From Liolophura sinensis (taxonomy: Eukaryota; Mollusca; Polyplacophora; Chitonida; Chitonidae): DNA of 64,000 nucleotides. Made by a program: the position numbers and the translations under genes. The notes under the pieces are model-generated. The model was not told the DNA's origin. It was given only the letters and a program-made list of their open reading frames with translations, and ran no database searches. How positions within the stretch are numbered: position 1 is the stretch's first letter; the number at the start of each line of letters is the position of its first letter. The stretch covers positions 80,132,028 to 80,196,027 of the forward strand of contig NC_088295.1 of assembly GCF_032854445.1 (NCBI RefSeq), given 5' to 3'. This document shows positions 8,876-23,800 of this stretch, piece after piece.

Positions 8876-11800
8876 GTGTGTTCCTAGAGACTGGCTGCAT
8901 GAGGTTTCATATTGCTCTGATGTTGTAACTGTATGACATATGGACAAATCAAAGAGTATAATAATCTAGTCTTTCGTATTTATAATAATCTATAATGTAA
9001 CTCTGCAACATTTGCATGCATCATTTTATTTTTTATATCCACATCTTCTGAGGAAAGTACCAATATTTGTGTTATTTGTAAAACTTAATGTTGTATTAGG
9101 TGAAAAGGTAGAACTGACATACAGTCACATGACTGGTTTTTGAGCCATTTCAGTGTGGCAATTGTGGAGAATATTGTTGATCTACCAATAAGCTTAATAG
9201 TATAATGTAAAAGCATAGATATTTTTGAATAAAGAGGTTCCATAGTGAAATGTTATTTATTTCAACAAAGTTTTATTTGTCACCTGGATATGAAGATGGC
9301 AAATGAAACTTTGTGAAACGTCAACAATTGGATATATTAATTTATTTGGGAACAGGAGGCCTCAGATTGGCTGGCCATGTTCAGCTTTTACGTTAACGGC
9401 TCTGGATTGTTAGATTCACTAAACCTGTCATCCACACTGTCCTCAAAGTATCAATGCTGTAAGCAATGAAAACAGGTTTTCTTATGGAGTGATCTTAAAG
9501 TAACTCTGAATTCATACCAGCTCTTTATGCTGGAATAAAACAGACCTCAAGGACGAAATAAACACAAATATAACCAACACATCCACTCGTAGAGAATCCA
9601 ATCTTCGCAGTCAGTCATTTTAAAATCATGTGACTCACGTTTCAAGGATGGTCTTACTTACTTATCACAGAATTAAGATCGTAATCTTCTTTTAGAATAG
9701 TTGCTTGTTTTTCATATTTTACACAAATGTTAACTTTAAGACTCATAAGCTAGTTGTCCGTTGCCCTTTAATGGTGTCGGTCTTCTTGGTTTTAATTTGA
9801 ACGTTCGACAAGTTTAATGTCTTTTCCTGACAACGCCGAGTGTGGCCGACTTAAATCAGAAATGACTGTTAGCCAAGAATGGCTTTCTGCCTCTGGAACA
9901 GGTATATTTGTGGTCACAAATAAATAGGTAATATGAGCTCAGAACTTCTGCCGTAAAGGCAACATGTTTTTGTGGTGTGCAGCCTTGACATGTTGAGGAC
10001 AGCAGGCTCGAAAAGACCTACATTGAAGTTCCAGGCTAGCAAATTGAAGAGTATACACATGTAGATCTGTGCTTCTGAAAGCAAAACTAGGAATAACGAA
10101 ATAGATCTCAGATCTAGTGATATCTGTGCTTAAACATTATAACTGTTAAGCTTCTAAGATTATTACTTAGAGTTTTTGAAAAAAACATCTAGTTCTATTT
10201 TTCCAATTTATCCAACTCCTGCATATTGACTTACAAAAACTAATGTCACAAAGTTTCACTTCATATTATAATATTGTTGATTTAGTGTCTTTTCTGGGCA
10301 CCCTACCAATTATTTTTCTATCACTGTCCCAACAGAACTTTGAGGCTCCACCCAGAACCAATGAGATACCTGCGACCAGTGACCCGCTCAGTCCAGTCAT
10401 AACTGAGGGCAAACGAATACGAAAGTTGTCCCTGATACAAAGAGAAAGTATGTTTTTTCTTCACTTTAATTTTGGGTATTTTTAGGATTTCAGGTGAAAA
10501 ATTAGACACTATACTCCTGGTGCAGAAAAGCCTCAGATCTTTGTATTGTTCCCTTCATGTAAATACAGTGTACATGCATACTGTTTGAGGGGAAGGCCAC
10601 ACTGACTTAGTTGACAAAAGTGTTGAAAAAAATTGAAAAAAATATTTAATGCTGGCTGAAGATACTTTGAATGGTATTCCTTCACTGGACATAAATATTA
10701 GTCAGGTGCTGTCTTTCACTATAAGTGCAACCTACTGCACCAATGTACCACATGCCACAGTCAGTTGATAAAGTTGACATTTCCACATGTGTTTTGAGAG
10801 TCGTGGATATAGTCATGAGTAACATGGGTCTCACAGGCTATAAGTTACAAGCTTTGGAGGCTCAGTGCAAAGATTAATGAATTTTTACTGTACCTGAATT
10901 GTTCTTAAGAGTGACTTATCATTGGACTGTTCAGTAAGATCTTGTAGGTATATAGTCACTTTGAAAGTTAAGTTACTAGTGGAAAAGTAGAATTTGTTTC
11001 ATCTAGACTGATACCAAATTTGTGGATAAATATAGGTGTTGAACTAAATTTGTAAATACATGTAAATTTGTAATGTATGATTTGTCCCCTGTAAGATTTG
11101 AGAGACAGTTTAGAGCTGGCACAAAGCAAAGCAGAAAGTAAGAGATGTGACAAGAAGAAAAAGGACAAAGCTAAACCTGATGACAAAGCAGAAAAAGGGA
11201 AGCAAGATGCCAAAAGTGCAACAGAAACCTCTGGAAAAAGGGGTGAGGGTGGGAGCAAAGATGATGCAGGTGTAACAGCCAGTGCTGAGGAGAGTGGTAA
11301 ACAGAAGACTGGTGGGAGAGTGAGACAAGAGGACAAGGCTAGCACAGGTGGGAGGAAGGCTGCAAAGATAGGTAAGATACTGGATATCATCTGTACTTGG
11401 ATAACAACAGACACAGAAAAATGCCTGCTCATAGGTTCTGTACCATCAGCCTCTCATTAGGAAAGTCCTGTTAGTTAATCCTTTGTCAGGCTCTCCTGTG
11501 GCTGACTGGTTAGCATGCTAGCACAACACAATGGCCCAGGAGACTTTCATTATTACGGTTGCTGTGAGGTCTTCCAACTCATGCTAGCTTCTTCTCCTGT
11601 CATATGTGGCAAGATGGATTACCCTAACCAGTTTCTTCCCACTGTAATGCTGTTTGCCATCAACGGTCAAAGAAGTGAAATTTATATTTCACTTAAAACA
11701 CCAATGAAGTAAATAAATCCTTTATCTACATGTTTCTCCCATACATGTAGACAAACACAAGCTTCACAAGTGGCAATCAACAACAACCTGTGAGGTGTCA

Positions 11801-14800
11801 TTTTATGAGGAGTATGAAAAAGGCTTGATCATCTCTTAGAAATGGTGCAGATTAGCCCTTTGCAACATCAATGACATCTCTGATTAGTGGTATTAATATT
11901 TAGACTACTGAATAATCCGGAAATATAAGTATGATATTTGTGTGCTTTATTTTTGTCTTTTGCTCCTCTACAGAGAAATGTTTCACCATTAATAAAACGT
12001 TTCATATTTAAGTGGCAGTAATTCTTTCAATTACATCAATTGGTCTAATGAAGATAAATACAATATTTCTGAGATCGTATTGTTCTGATATCGCTGGGTT
12101 CACTTTTCAGAGATGAAAAGAAGAAGCAGCTCTAAAGATGGAGACTCCAAGAAATCAGAGAGAAGTCAGAAGCCAGCTCTGCGGAAGGGCGGCAAACTGA
12201 TAGTGGCTGGTGCATTCTCTAGGTTCAAGACAGGTCACTCCCCTCCCATAGGAAAAGTAAGTACCTTGTCCTGGGGGAATTGGTGTGAGGGGCTGACAGC
12301 TTTTGGCTACCTCATTTCTGGATGGGGCATAAGTCTAATCTTCGCATGTCTGGTCATGTCCTGGCATTGTACTCTAACTCTTGAGGAAAAACCCTGTTTA
12401 TTTTCAGTGACTTTGTCCAATTTTTTCCCATCCTTCCATCTGTCCATTTCCTTGTAAACATTTTGACTTAAGTCCGAGTAGATTTGAATATGCATTGTGT
12501 GATATTCTTACATTCAATAGCAAAAATAAAATATTTTCCATACTGGTTTTGTGTTGTGTATGCATATCAACATTGACATTTATGTTTGACAAAAATTGTA
12601 GAAGAGAAATGTAACTTTACAGGCAGGTCTTTTTGATAGTAACTAAATAGAAGTGTTTGCTTTATGTCTACTACAGCAGTACAATATGAACTGATAAAAA
12701 AACGTCTTGAGAAATTTATGCTTCTTACCAGTGGATGTGTAATTTCAGTTCAACTTAGAGTGGTACATCAGTTATTCTGATCAGATTTTATGAACCATAC
12801 ATCTGTTTGGCCAGCTCCTTTTGTATTTTCTCAACTATAATGTATGCAGTTACAAATGTGACTGTGTGAAATAATTGTCCAGCTCCAGACAGTAATCATC
12901 CCAGCACTGTGTAACATACGTTACTGATACTTGGTTTGATAATGTCTGATAATGTTCATCCACTCATTTGTGTTTCTGTGTAAGTATATAACCACAGACA
13001 GGGACAATACCTGCCAACTGAGCACATCAGATGTCAACATATGGGTTAAAAATAACAGGTTTATTGCTAAAATGCTAAATGTATGAATGAGAACATCGCT
13101 AGGCTATACTCTGCTGTAAAGCAAGTTCAGAAGCACACTCAAGAAAAATCAGATCAATAGATGTTTTTGAAAACGTTAGTCTAGATTACAGTTTTTGTCA
13201 TTCAGTGACCTTATTTGCTTTCTGCATATACTGTTATGGTATTGTTAATATCAAGGAATACCCCCAAATAATATAATAAATAAATAAAGCTTCGGTGAAA
13301 AGAGCATTTAATGATCTATCCAAATGTAGCTTATATTTTTTACTGTATTTGTTTTTTACTAAAGAAAATGAAGTGTAATGTTTGAATTCTGTGGTGGGCC
13401 TTTTGGACTGAATGAGGATTTTTCTGTGCACAATATTGGAATAGCTTCTTCTTGTGTTTGGCTAAAATTTATGCTAGTGAATGTCACAAGAAAAGCACAA
13501 TTTGTTGTATCAGTATAATTATGAATATTGCCTACAAAGCCCACCATAGAATTCAAGCATTTAACTGTATTTTAATTTTAAAAAAATGTAAAAAAAAACA
13601 TAAATGTAGCTGTATATATAGTTTTCAGTGGTTATTTCACTGATGCTGTCTGGATTTTGGTGTATTCTTCCACTTTAAAGGGATACAGAATTGGATGCTG
13701 ATCAGCTGACATTTGAGATAGGATTTCCTGGGTTAAACCCTGCTGCTTTGAATGCACTTGAATAAATCTGAAATACCTAATATTCAGCTAAGGCCTGGAC
13801 ATGCCTATCTCTCACACCAGCTAATCACAAATCTTCTATTCTATACCCTGACAGCCTTGATTATATCCCCTGGCTGCAATGCAGTGGACTGGTTATCTGC
13901 CCTTGGTTGTTGCTGTATAACAGTCAGCTGAGTTTCTCTTCATTTGAGGAAGCTGACAGACATGGTGTGGTAGAGGCAGTAGATGACTTTGTTTAGCCTG
14001 ACAAGTTGCCAAACTGTCACAGTCACAGTCAATATTACCACATGAGTTTTCAGAACACGTTCACATTTTATTGAAAGTTTTGATTATTATCTATCTTCAT
14101 GTTTGACACTTGTGGCACTTGTTCCATTTCTTCCTCCATTTTCTTGCAGGCTTCCTTTGCATAACATGCCAGAAACTTAGCATCTTGTTTGTTCACTGAA
14201 GCTAAGGTACATCATAGATAGATTTTCTAGAAACTTCTGTCTGCATGGCCTGCTTCAAAAACATTTATATCAACTTCATAATTCAAAAACATTGATATCA
14301 GCTGAGCAAATTTAGTCAAGTGTTGGATTTGTAAGAACATGTGTAGATTATTTACAAGGGAAGACAGTCAGTGATATCTGATATATTTGGCAATCAATGT
14401 CAGCATTACTCACTATTGTGTTTCAGAAGACCAGTTTGGATTCAGGTGGAAATAAGGGAAGTTCGGGTAATGTCCACAGGAGTAAAGGTTGTCAGACACC
14501 TGTCACTCCTACAGGTGAGACTTCAGTCTTCTTGTGTGTCAGTCTTGGACACAGTAGTTTGTTATTATTGTTTTGTCTGTCTTCCCACATTTTTGTTTTA
14601 AGTCTGTCCACTCGCTGATAGTGTCTGCATATTTATTGTGTGTCTGTTCTACATAGTGGTCATATCAATACATGTACTATGATTCTTAACCTTTTTGCAG
14701 GCTTGCAAGGTGTTTATTTAAGCATATTCTGAAGGCTTTATTTTTTGTTGACTGGTAAAATTATATGGTGTGTGAAGCCCTGTATGCCGATACACATGGA

Positions 14801-17800
14801 TATACAGCTTGTAAATGTTGCTATTTGACCAACTGAGACATGGTAGCCCTAAGCTCTTACTTGCAACCCTTCATGTTTTATATGAAAATCCTGCTTGTTA
14901 AGCTAATTGAACTTCAGCGTCACAGAGGAGAGAATTTTATAGCTGTTGTTACGGTCATGTAGGTTCTCTAAAGGGAAGTCACACATGTCACAATGTCATT
15001 TACATACATGGTAGTTATACCCCTTACCAAATCTTAATGTATTCTGTTTCTGTTCTAGTTACATCAATAATTCCAACAGAAATTAGTGTAGAATCACTTG
15101 TGCTGGATTTCACCTAATGTTCAGTGTGTAAAAATAGACTCCAAGAGGAAACAGATACTTCTGTAACCAACACCTCAAGTTTTTTCCATAAAGAGTTAAT
15201 TACACTTCACAAAAAATTCTTAATTGGCCATAAATGGTGGATGAATCAATCACAATCAAGCTTCAGGTGAAATGCTGCATGCAGTGGACTGTATGCTATA
15301 TCATGACATTATGAGTGAAAGTATTTCATTAACAGTGATGAACATAAATATTAATACCAACTCTGGATATACTGTTTTGATTCACATGTATATACAAAAT
15401 AACTAAACATGTTCATTTTGCCCATTACACTCCACTCCACTTAAGAATAATGTTGTTTAAACGTCAGTTCCCTGCTGTTCTACTGATACAATGGCATTCT
15501 AATAGAATAATGTTGTTTAAACGTCAGTTCCCTGCTGTTCTACTGATACAATGGCATTCTAATAGAATAATGTTGTTTAAACGTCAGTGCCCTGCTGTTC
15601 TACTGATACAGTGGCATTCTAATAAAATAATGTTGTTTAAACGTCAGTTCCCTGCTGTTCTACTGATACAATGGCATTCTAATTTACATTCTGTTCTATT
15701 TGTTTTCAAGATGAGCAGAAGCCACAGAGTTCAGAGAAAGATTCAGTGAAAGCTGGAAAGTCTTCAATTTTTATGGAAGCATTTCAGAAGTTTACCTCTG
15801 GGGGAAGCCAGAAAACTCACAAGTCCAACCTTGCTTACAAGAAGTCTGTGTCTGATTCAGGGCGTAGGAAGACGAACCAGGCTAGCCCCTCACGGAGGAG
15901 ATCAGCACCGGTTAGGTCTCGCAAACCTATTAACAGGAGCCCAAGAAAGCCTGTGCGCAGGCCAGTCATCAAGAAAGCGGCTGCAGTAAACCCACGAAGT
16001 CGCAAGTCTGCTCCTGCTGTGTCAGGCCAGCCTCAAGCCCCTGGTACAGATCTGACAGGTAGGACAGAGATTGTAAGCATGCCAGGTATTGTGGGTGCTG
16101 GGGGGCTGGGAATTGGCCCACATGGAGATTGTCCCCTGTCCAGCAGTAGTCCTAGCCTGGCCTCTTCACTTCCTGTAGACTGCCCCAGCCCAGCCGCCAG
16201 TCCTGCCTCCCCATGCTGGACGGCTTCACCTCGCTGGACTGCCTCACCCTGTCTGACTCCTGCTTCCCTCGCTTCGTCTACTCCACTAGCTAGACTCAAA
16301 GGTACAGGCATGCTGCTAACTCATTTACTTATCTATGAATGCTCATCTATGCTTTAATAATCATTAACACCAGCTGTCAAACTGTTACTTTAAGGGCTTA
16401 CTCTTTGGAAACAAATTTCCTTTTGAAATCTGAATTTTTTTTTTCTTCCAATTTAATTTTAATTTCTGTTACTTTATTCAGTGCAGTGTAATTTAAGCAG
16501 GGGAAAATTAGAAGTATTATTCCAGCGTTTTAAGTACTATAGATACAGAATACTTTACATGTGTTTCTTTAGATGTCATTCAGAAATGTAAATCTTGAAG
16601 TCTAACTGATGGTGGTGGGATAGCATCTTTTTTTTCCTCTTGCACAAGGAGGAATATTTGGGCTTTGGAGCATTTGCTAACCATTGCTTTACTAATAACA
16701 CAAACTATTGTGTCTAACACTAAGTTAAAATTACTGACCAGAATATACTAACAATATTCATGCTGTTTGTAATATTTAGTTTGATAATTTTTATAAAGAT
16801 AATTAATTATCTCATAAAGTTGACCGCCTTCCTAGAGGTTAAAATTCCAGAGTACAGCATTAAACACCAATCAAATAAATAAATATGTAAGTTAATAAGT
16901 GAAGATGTTTGTCCCGTGTATGACATTGCCTATATGTAGACTGTTCCTAACCTGATACTGTATTGTAGCAGGAAAGCAGGGTACAAGGAGTGCCTCTCCC
17001 AAAACGCTCACTAGTCAGCCCCTGCCTGAAACACCCATCACTGAAGGTAAGTCATTCTCATGTGTGTAACATGTGAATGAAATGTTAAAATGCCTTTTTA
17101 TTAATGATTTATATTGTTAAAATGCCCATGTGTATATAAATATTATACAAGTAGTATTTATATTGTCTGGACATGTTTACAATATATTTTTTAATGTTAA
17201 TCAGGTATGAGTTGTAGTGAAGAGGTTCTAGAGTTGTACGCACATCTATGTATAAATCTGAAAGTGAAAGTACTATGTGAAGTGGGATATAGTAATAAAA
17301 TATAGCTGCTAAAGCAGCGATGCCGGGGTTCAAGCCGGTATTGCCGGCCTATGCAGTGTTACGTACGGTTACCTGAATGGTGTCCATGTATAGATATGTA
17401 ACGAACTTAATTAGAACGCTTACATTCTTTGTAGCCATTAGTTCATTGTAAGTACACTGTATAGCATGTGTATGTAGATGTGCCAAAGGGAGTAAATCGA
17501 CTTTTGGGCAGTATTCAAAGGCATGCTTTTCCCCTAATTTTTTAACACATCTCAACAATTTTCAGCATACATACAGTACATATATAGCCCTGTGCACTCA
17601 GCCGTTTTTCGCTTTACAGCTATAGCAGTTTTGTGTTGCGTGACCGCCAGATGTGGGAAAAAGTTGCACTTTTTCACATTCAATGGGAATTTGCATCAAA
17701 ACTGTGTATTGGAGAAAAGTAAAATGACCAGATTCATGATCAGAACCACAAACTACGCCAAGCGACATACTTAAAACATTTAAATTTAAAAAATTTTAAT

Positions 17801-20800
17801 CACGTGACAAATTCAGTAAACTTAGATTGATCTCTGACATGACTGATGAGATACAAGCCCGGCGCGATCTGCCTAATGTCAATTTCCCCACATCAGTCAT
17901 ATTCCCTATTCAACTGCCCGAGACACATCTGTGTAATACCACACAGGTGAGAGAAGGTTAGCATTTAGTAGGTCAAGTCGGGCAAAATTTTGCCAGCATC
18001 TCTCTTACTCTCCACTCTATTATATATATTACTAAGTCCGGAAGGCATTTGCAATTTTCAGTTCAAATTCCCATACACATTTTTTTTACGCTTATATCTT
18101 TCATATGAGAGCATAAGTTATTGGTCGAAAATTAATACATAACCAGATACATGGCTTTGAAACTTTTAGTGCGATCTGACACTGTTTATTACTGAGGCAG
18201 TTGGCCGGTCATTCACATACCTTTGAATAGATTGGCAAGCTCCATGATGCTGCGCTATGGCCTATGACAAACAGCGACCCCTTCTCAGACTTAGGATGCC
18301 TCTTTGTAAGAAAGAATGCAAAAAGCATGGCCCTTGTAACAGCAAGTTTATACTTCCATGTATGAATCCACGACCTGCCATGCACAGACTGACTGCTTTA
18401 CTAATAGCTCGGCCGTTGTCTGAAGGTGAACACCTGGGTCAGGGAGGCATGTAGATATCTCTCAATCACCGGGACCTGGTTAGCGTGTAGTGAAGAAGAC
18501 AAGGTTTGCGCAAAACAAAGCGTTTAGAACTACAAGCACATTATTGGGGTGCAATCGTGTTGGGTGAGCCAATCACAACTGCAGTACAAACCAGATAATC
18601 AAGAGAACATATACATGATACATGTTCTTTATAGTTATCCACACATTGTATTACACTATATAGCATGTATATGTAAATTTGCCCTATGTGGTAAATCTGC
18701 ATTTGGACATTATTCAGAAGCATCCATGTCCTGTGTTTTTTGACACAGGTCAGCGGTTTTCAGCATATATGCAGCACATGTGTAGTCCTTTATACACAGC
18801 CATTTTCAACTTGACAGCTGAAACAGTTTTCTGTCACATGACCAGAAAAAATGTGGGAAATTGAACTTTTTCGCTTTTTTGATCGTAATTTGCGACATGA
18901 ATATACATCGCAGAACAAAAGCAAGACCGGATTCATGATAAGGAAACTACGTCAGGTAACATTTGCATACATGTTGCATCTTTTTTCTGTCCAAATAGCC
19001 CCCATGGAATGCTTGTTATGTGTGCTAAATTTTAAGTCATTCGGAAATTGCATTTTGGAAAAAATGGCTGTCAAATGCTTTCGCTTCTACCCAAAATCAC
19101 ACCAGATCACATGACTCAGGTCACCCAAGTTTTTACTCGGAAGAACACATATCCGGATCTATCACGTACCTTACTTTCACGCATTTCTGTTGAGACATTA
19201 TAGCTGTAGTTTTTCAATTTTGAAAAATGAAAAAATGGCGACTTTTTTTTGGCATGTATTACTTCCGGTTTGCTGACGTCTCTTGCGGCTGTGTAAAAGT
19301 TGTCTGCTTGCCTTGGGATGATGTTAGGGTTTAAGATTGCCCTTTCAGAATCAGCATCATATGATCAGATAAAACAATTTCTGGCAGTAAAATTCTTAAC
19401 ATTTTTGAAAGTATTTTGTAAAAAGCAGTTTTTTTCGTCACAGGATAATTTCACTCAATAGCGAGCTTGTACAATTTTCAACGCAGAAGGTTTCCATTAT
19501 CACCCTGAATGTACCTTGGCCTTGTGCAACTGCAGTTTGAATTTCAGCTCAATTGCATCAGCCGGTCTGGAGAAAAAGATGGTTAAAGGTTTTCATCAAA
19601 ATCCAATATGGCTGCCAAGTCACGTGATCAAAAGTTTCCAAAAGCTTAAGTGCAAAACTTCAGATCTGTAGCTAAAACATACTGAAATTTCATAATGGTA
19701 CAATTTGCCTTTTTTTGTAGAAACCTGGGACAAATTTGTGGAGAATAATAAAAATTATCTTAACGAAAACAATAGGGATTCAAGTCTGAATGGCACGAAC
19801 CCCTAAAAACACATAATCCAAACGATTTCAAGAGGGATTCAAGTCTGAGTGGCACGAACCCCTAAAAACACATAATCCAAACAATTTCAAGAGGGATTCA
19901 AGTCTGAATGGCTTGAACCCCTCATAATAAAAACAAATGTTCCTAAGAGATACCAGAGGGATTCAAGCCTGAATGGCTTGAATTCCTAATAATGACATTA
20001 AGTTAAGGAATGTACAGCAGTGAGGATTTGGAGAGTTGCCCAGGTTATACATGTATAAGCAGCTTAAATCAGTAGGGTTATACATTGAGGGGTTGCAGCT
20101 GTGAACAGTATTGGTGTCAGAAGACAGTTATGTCCAGGTAAAAATATCCATTCATGGAATGTCAACAGGTAATCAGGCCATTGACGCAGCCTGTGTGTTA
20201 TTAGATCTGTGTTTGTTTTTGCTGCCTGTCAAGTAATACTCTTTAACTTGATATGCATCATGCTTCAGTGTTGCCATTGTCAGCCCCCAAGGAGTTTGTT
20301 GTTGAGGAAGACCACAACCCTTACAAGTGTACATACGAGGCCTGCTCAAAGAGCTTCAGGAAGCAGAATCTCCTGGATTATCATGTCAAGTATTACCATT
20401 CCAATAACGGCAAGCCCCCTGCACCCCTGCCCCCACGCAAACGCAGGAAAACATCCAGTATATGTAAGTTTTAGTTTAACTAGGTACAGTATCTTGTTCA
20501 GTATGAAAGTGTTCGGATACATTTAGATGTGGGATTAACCCATTGTGCACGCAAAGATGTTTTAAATTTATATGTAATTTAAGTAGATTGTAACTCCTGT
20601 AAAATCATATTGACATCTTAACATTCTTTGCTCTGATAAATGTAGTTAAAATCAACTAAATCTAGGGTAACTTTGTTGTACACAGCCCAGGTATGTGGAT
20701 TTTTAATTGTCTGATCAGAGCACAGTTTATTTGGTTTAGTCCTCTACTTAATTGCTTATTAATTGTCATATACATATATGTATATTATAACCTGTGGAAG

Positions 20801-23800
20801 TTTTATTTATTACATTGTGAAATCCCACCTGCGATGTTTGACAGGCTCCACAGACTCGGACTCCTCAGTTTCTTTCACTCCCAGCACTAAGCCCATCCCT
20901 ACACCAACAGTGCCCAGCAAACGTCGGCGTCACTCTTCATCTATAAGTCTGCCAGCAGAGGGTGCTACTCTCCCGTCTCTCCCGGGTGTGGCTGAGGAAG
21001 TCATGACTACAGGTGGAGACGGTAAGTCCTGTGTAACTTTATCCTGATTTCTTGGTGGCAAACTGACTCTAGGCACTTCCTTCGAGTCTGCAAGCACCAG
21101 AACAGGGGCTTGTTGATGTTATCCCTTACCTGCTCCCACTAGTGCAGCTTGTGTGGGGAAGTCAGTTCTCTCCCTTCAGCAATCTGTTTTCATATAAAAG
21201 TAATCTTAGTACAAAGTAAATACTTATCAAATTCAATCAATCAAATGACAATAATTTGTTCAGCTTTGCCCTTGTAGGTGTACCTTGTGTGAGCATTGTT
21301 AACCTATTCTTTAATTGACATTTCATTACTATTAAATAACCTTTTATTTATTTTATATGACATTTCAACGCCAATCACTCGATAATGATGCTAGTATCAT
21401 GATCAAAAGATTGTGTGAAATTATATTACAGTCAAACCTGCCGTATGTGGCCAGTTAAGGGAAACAAAAAAAGTGGCCACATATGACAGGTGGACACATA
21501 CGACAAGTTGAGTAAAAGACCAAGTCAACACACAAGTGAATGAGTTCCAAATAACATACACATACTGTATTTATTTCATAAAGTCTAAAAGCACTAAGGC
21601 CAACACACATTAATATAACAAGTGGTAAGAAAAGTAAAAAAAAAAAACACACACACATGGATAAATAGAAACAGCACACTTGTAGATGACTGAAGCAATC
21701 ATAAACAGGCCTGTATATGCAGAGGATGTGGCAAGAATAAATCAATCAAGAAATCAATTAAATCAATGAAAGAAAACTTATTTTGGTCTGTGTTGGTCTT
21801 GACACAATAGCAATGGAATTTACTTTGTCCTCTAATCCCATTACGAGGTTCAGCATATCCATTTGTCCTTGCTGTATAGAGAACATCGTTAACTTTGTGA
21901 TGTACACCTGAGCATCTACAATGGAACAAGTCAGTGCTGCAGGCGTGCTTTCATCATCCTCTTCATCATCATCGTCACTGGACACACTAGCAGCTTTATT
22001 GCTGAGAAGTTCTGTGGTAGGACTATTCCAGTCACGAATTTCAGTGTCATGGGTGTGCACATTGATGTCTGTATCCGCTAGTTGTCTACATGGTGCAGCC
22101 AAAGAATTTATGAGCTAGCTTCAAAAGAGAGAGAGGAACGTCGTCGCCGTCGTCGTTGTTGTCGTCCTGTGACATTGACGCATTTTCGTCATGGCGATAC
22201 CCACATTTAGTGAAACACTTCTGAATGGTGGACTTGTCCTCTTCCTTACAGGCACTTGCTATCCAGTATTTCACATCGAGAATTGAAATTGAATTCAATA
22301 AGTCCATACTGCTTGAAAGCTCATCATTATCCATAGCTTTCAGCATGTTCTGGAGTTGTCGGCGACGGAACTTCAGTTTAGCGGCTTGGATAATTCCCTG
22401 GTCCATTGGCTGAGACTTGCTTTTTGTGTTTACTGGTAAAAACATCAGCTTGACGTTCTGACACTTCCATTGTGGCGTTGTTCACATCCCCTCTCTCTCC
22501 GCTCATCTTGCTGAACACTATGTTGTGCCTGCGCAGAAAACTTTATAGCCATCCATTCGAAGCCTTGAAGTCACTGTTGTCCAGATCAGTGGCAAATTTC
22601 AAGGCTTTTCCCCGCAGCAGTGGCCCCGTGACATTCACACGTCTGCGCTGGGCATCTTGAAACCATTCCCAGCATAGCTGATTGACGCCTTCATTCCCTG
22701 TCACTCAGCTCTGTATTTTTCGGTCAGCTGACATGTTTGACTTGTAATTCATTTGCACCTGGGTTTTTCCGACGCCAAGTTCTTCAGCGATTTTCCAAAT
22801 GCTTTTCTTCTGTTTCTCAGCAAGTTCATTGACTTGCATACGTTGTTCAAGCGTTAGAACTTTGCGGTGGAACGTCGATGACATGACGGGAGGTGGTTTT
22901 AAAATAAACACAGTTTACCTGCCATATTTATTCTATGAAAAGAATACCCCCCTCGATGATAACAACAGTGTGATTGGTCACTAAAACAATAAATCTTGCA
23001 GCTATTGGTTAATGAAGAAGCTAATTGATTGGTCAAGGAAAAGTAGCAGTTTACAAGACTGCAAATTTTCAATCCCTGCTGGCAAAGTTTGTGACCGCCA
23101 TTTTGAATTTTTCGAAGCCCCCGGTCATCGGCTAATTGTCAATGGATCAAGTCTTCTGGGCGCATGAAAGAGGTTGATATTGGATTTTTGTTATGAAATA
23201 TAGTGGCTGCTGGACGCGTTGGACAGGTGCCCACATATTACAGGTCGTTTAACATGGAAAATCGCTTTGTCGCGGCAAAGAGTGGGCGTGTAGAGCAGAG
23301 GGACGCTGCTTACGGGTGGCTGTAAGTACAGGTTTGACTGTACAGAAGTTGTTATCCATAAGAACTTGGCTTGTTCCATCATAAACCTTACCAGGTAGTG
23401 TTAAAAGCAAGGCCCTGATTTCAGACAATTTGCTCTCAGAAAGATGTACCAAGTGTCACTGATTTGTCTTCTATAGCTGACCGATTGTCACAGTCCTTAG
23501 GGGAGGGACGAGCCAGGCTTTCATCCAATCAGGAAGTGGGTGAAGAAGTGATTGATGGGGAGGAAGGGAATCGTGAGGAGGTGGTAAATTGTCACTGTGG
23601 ACAAAATGAGGAGAATGGTCTCATGATACAGGTAAGCTGTCACTGTGGCCAAAATGAGAACAGTTTCATGATACAGGTAAGCTGTCACTGTGGCCAAAAT
23701 GAGGAAAAAGGTCTTGTGATACAGGTAAGCTGTCACTGTGGCCAAAATGAGGAGAACGGTCCCATGATACAGGTAAGCTGTCACTGTGGCCAAAATGAGG

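Noticed and set aside
16033-16311. Minus-strand open frame opposite a PHF20 exon
   Set aside because: Product is low-complexity Gly/Glu/Ala repeats mirroring the Pro/Ser-rich plus-strand frame.
21455-21745. Hydrophobic minus-strand ORF near the left end of the pogo-like element
   Set aside because: Lies between the transposase remnant and the terminal repeat. Membrane-like composition comes from A/T runs, and no family is recognised.
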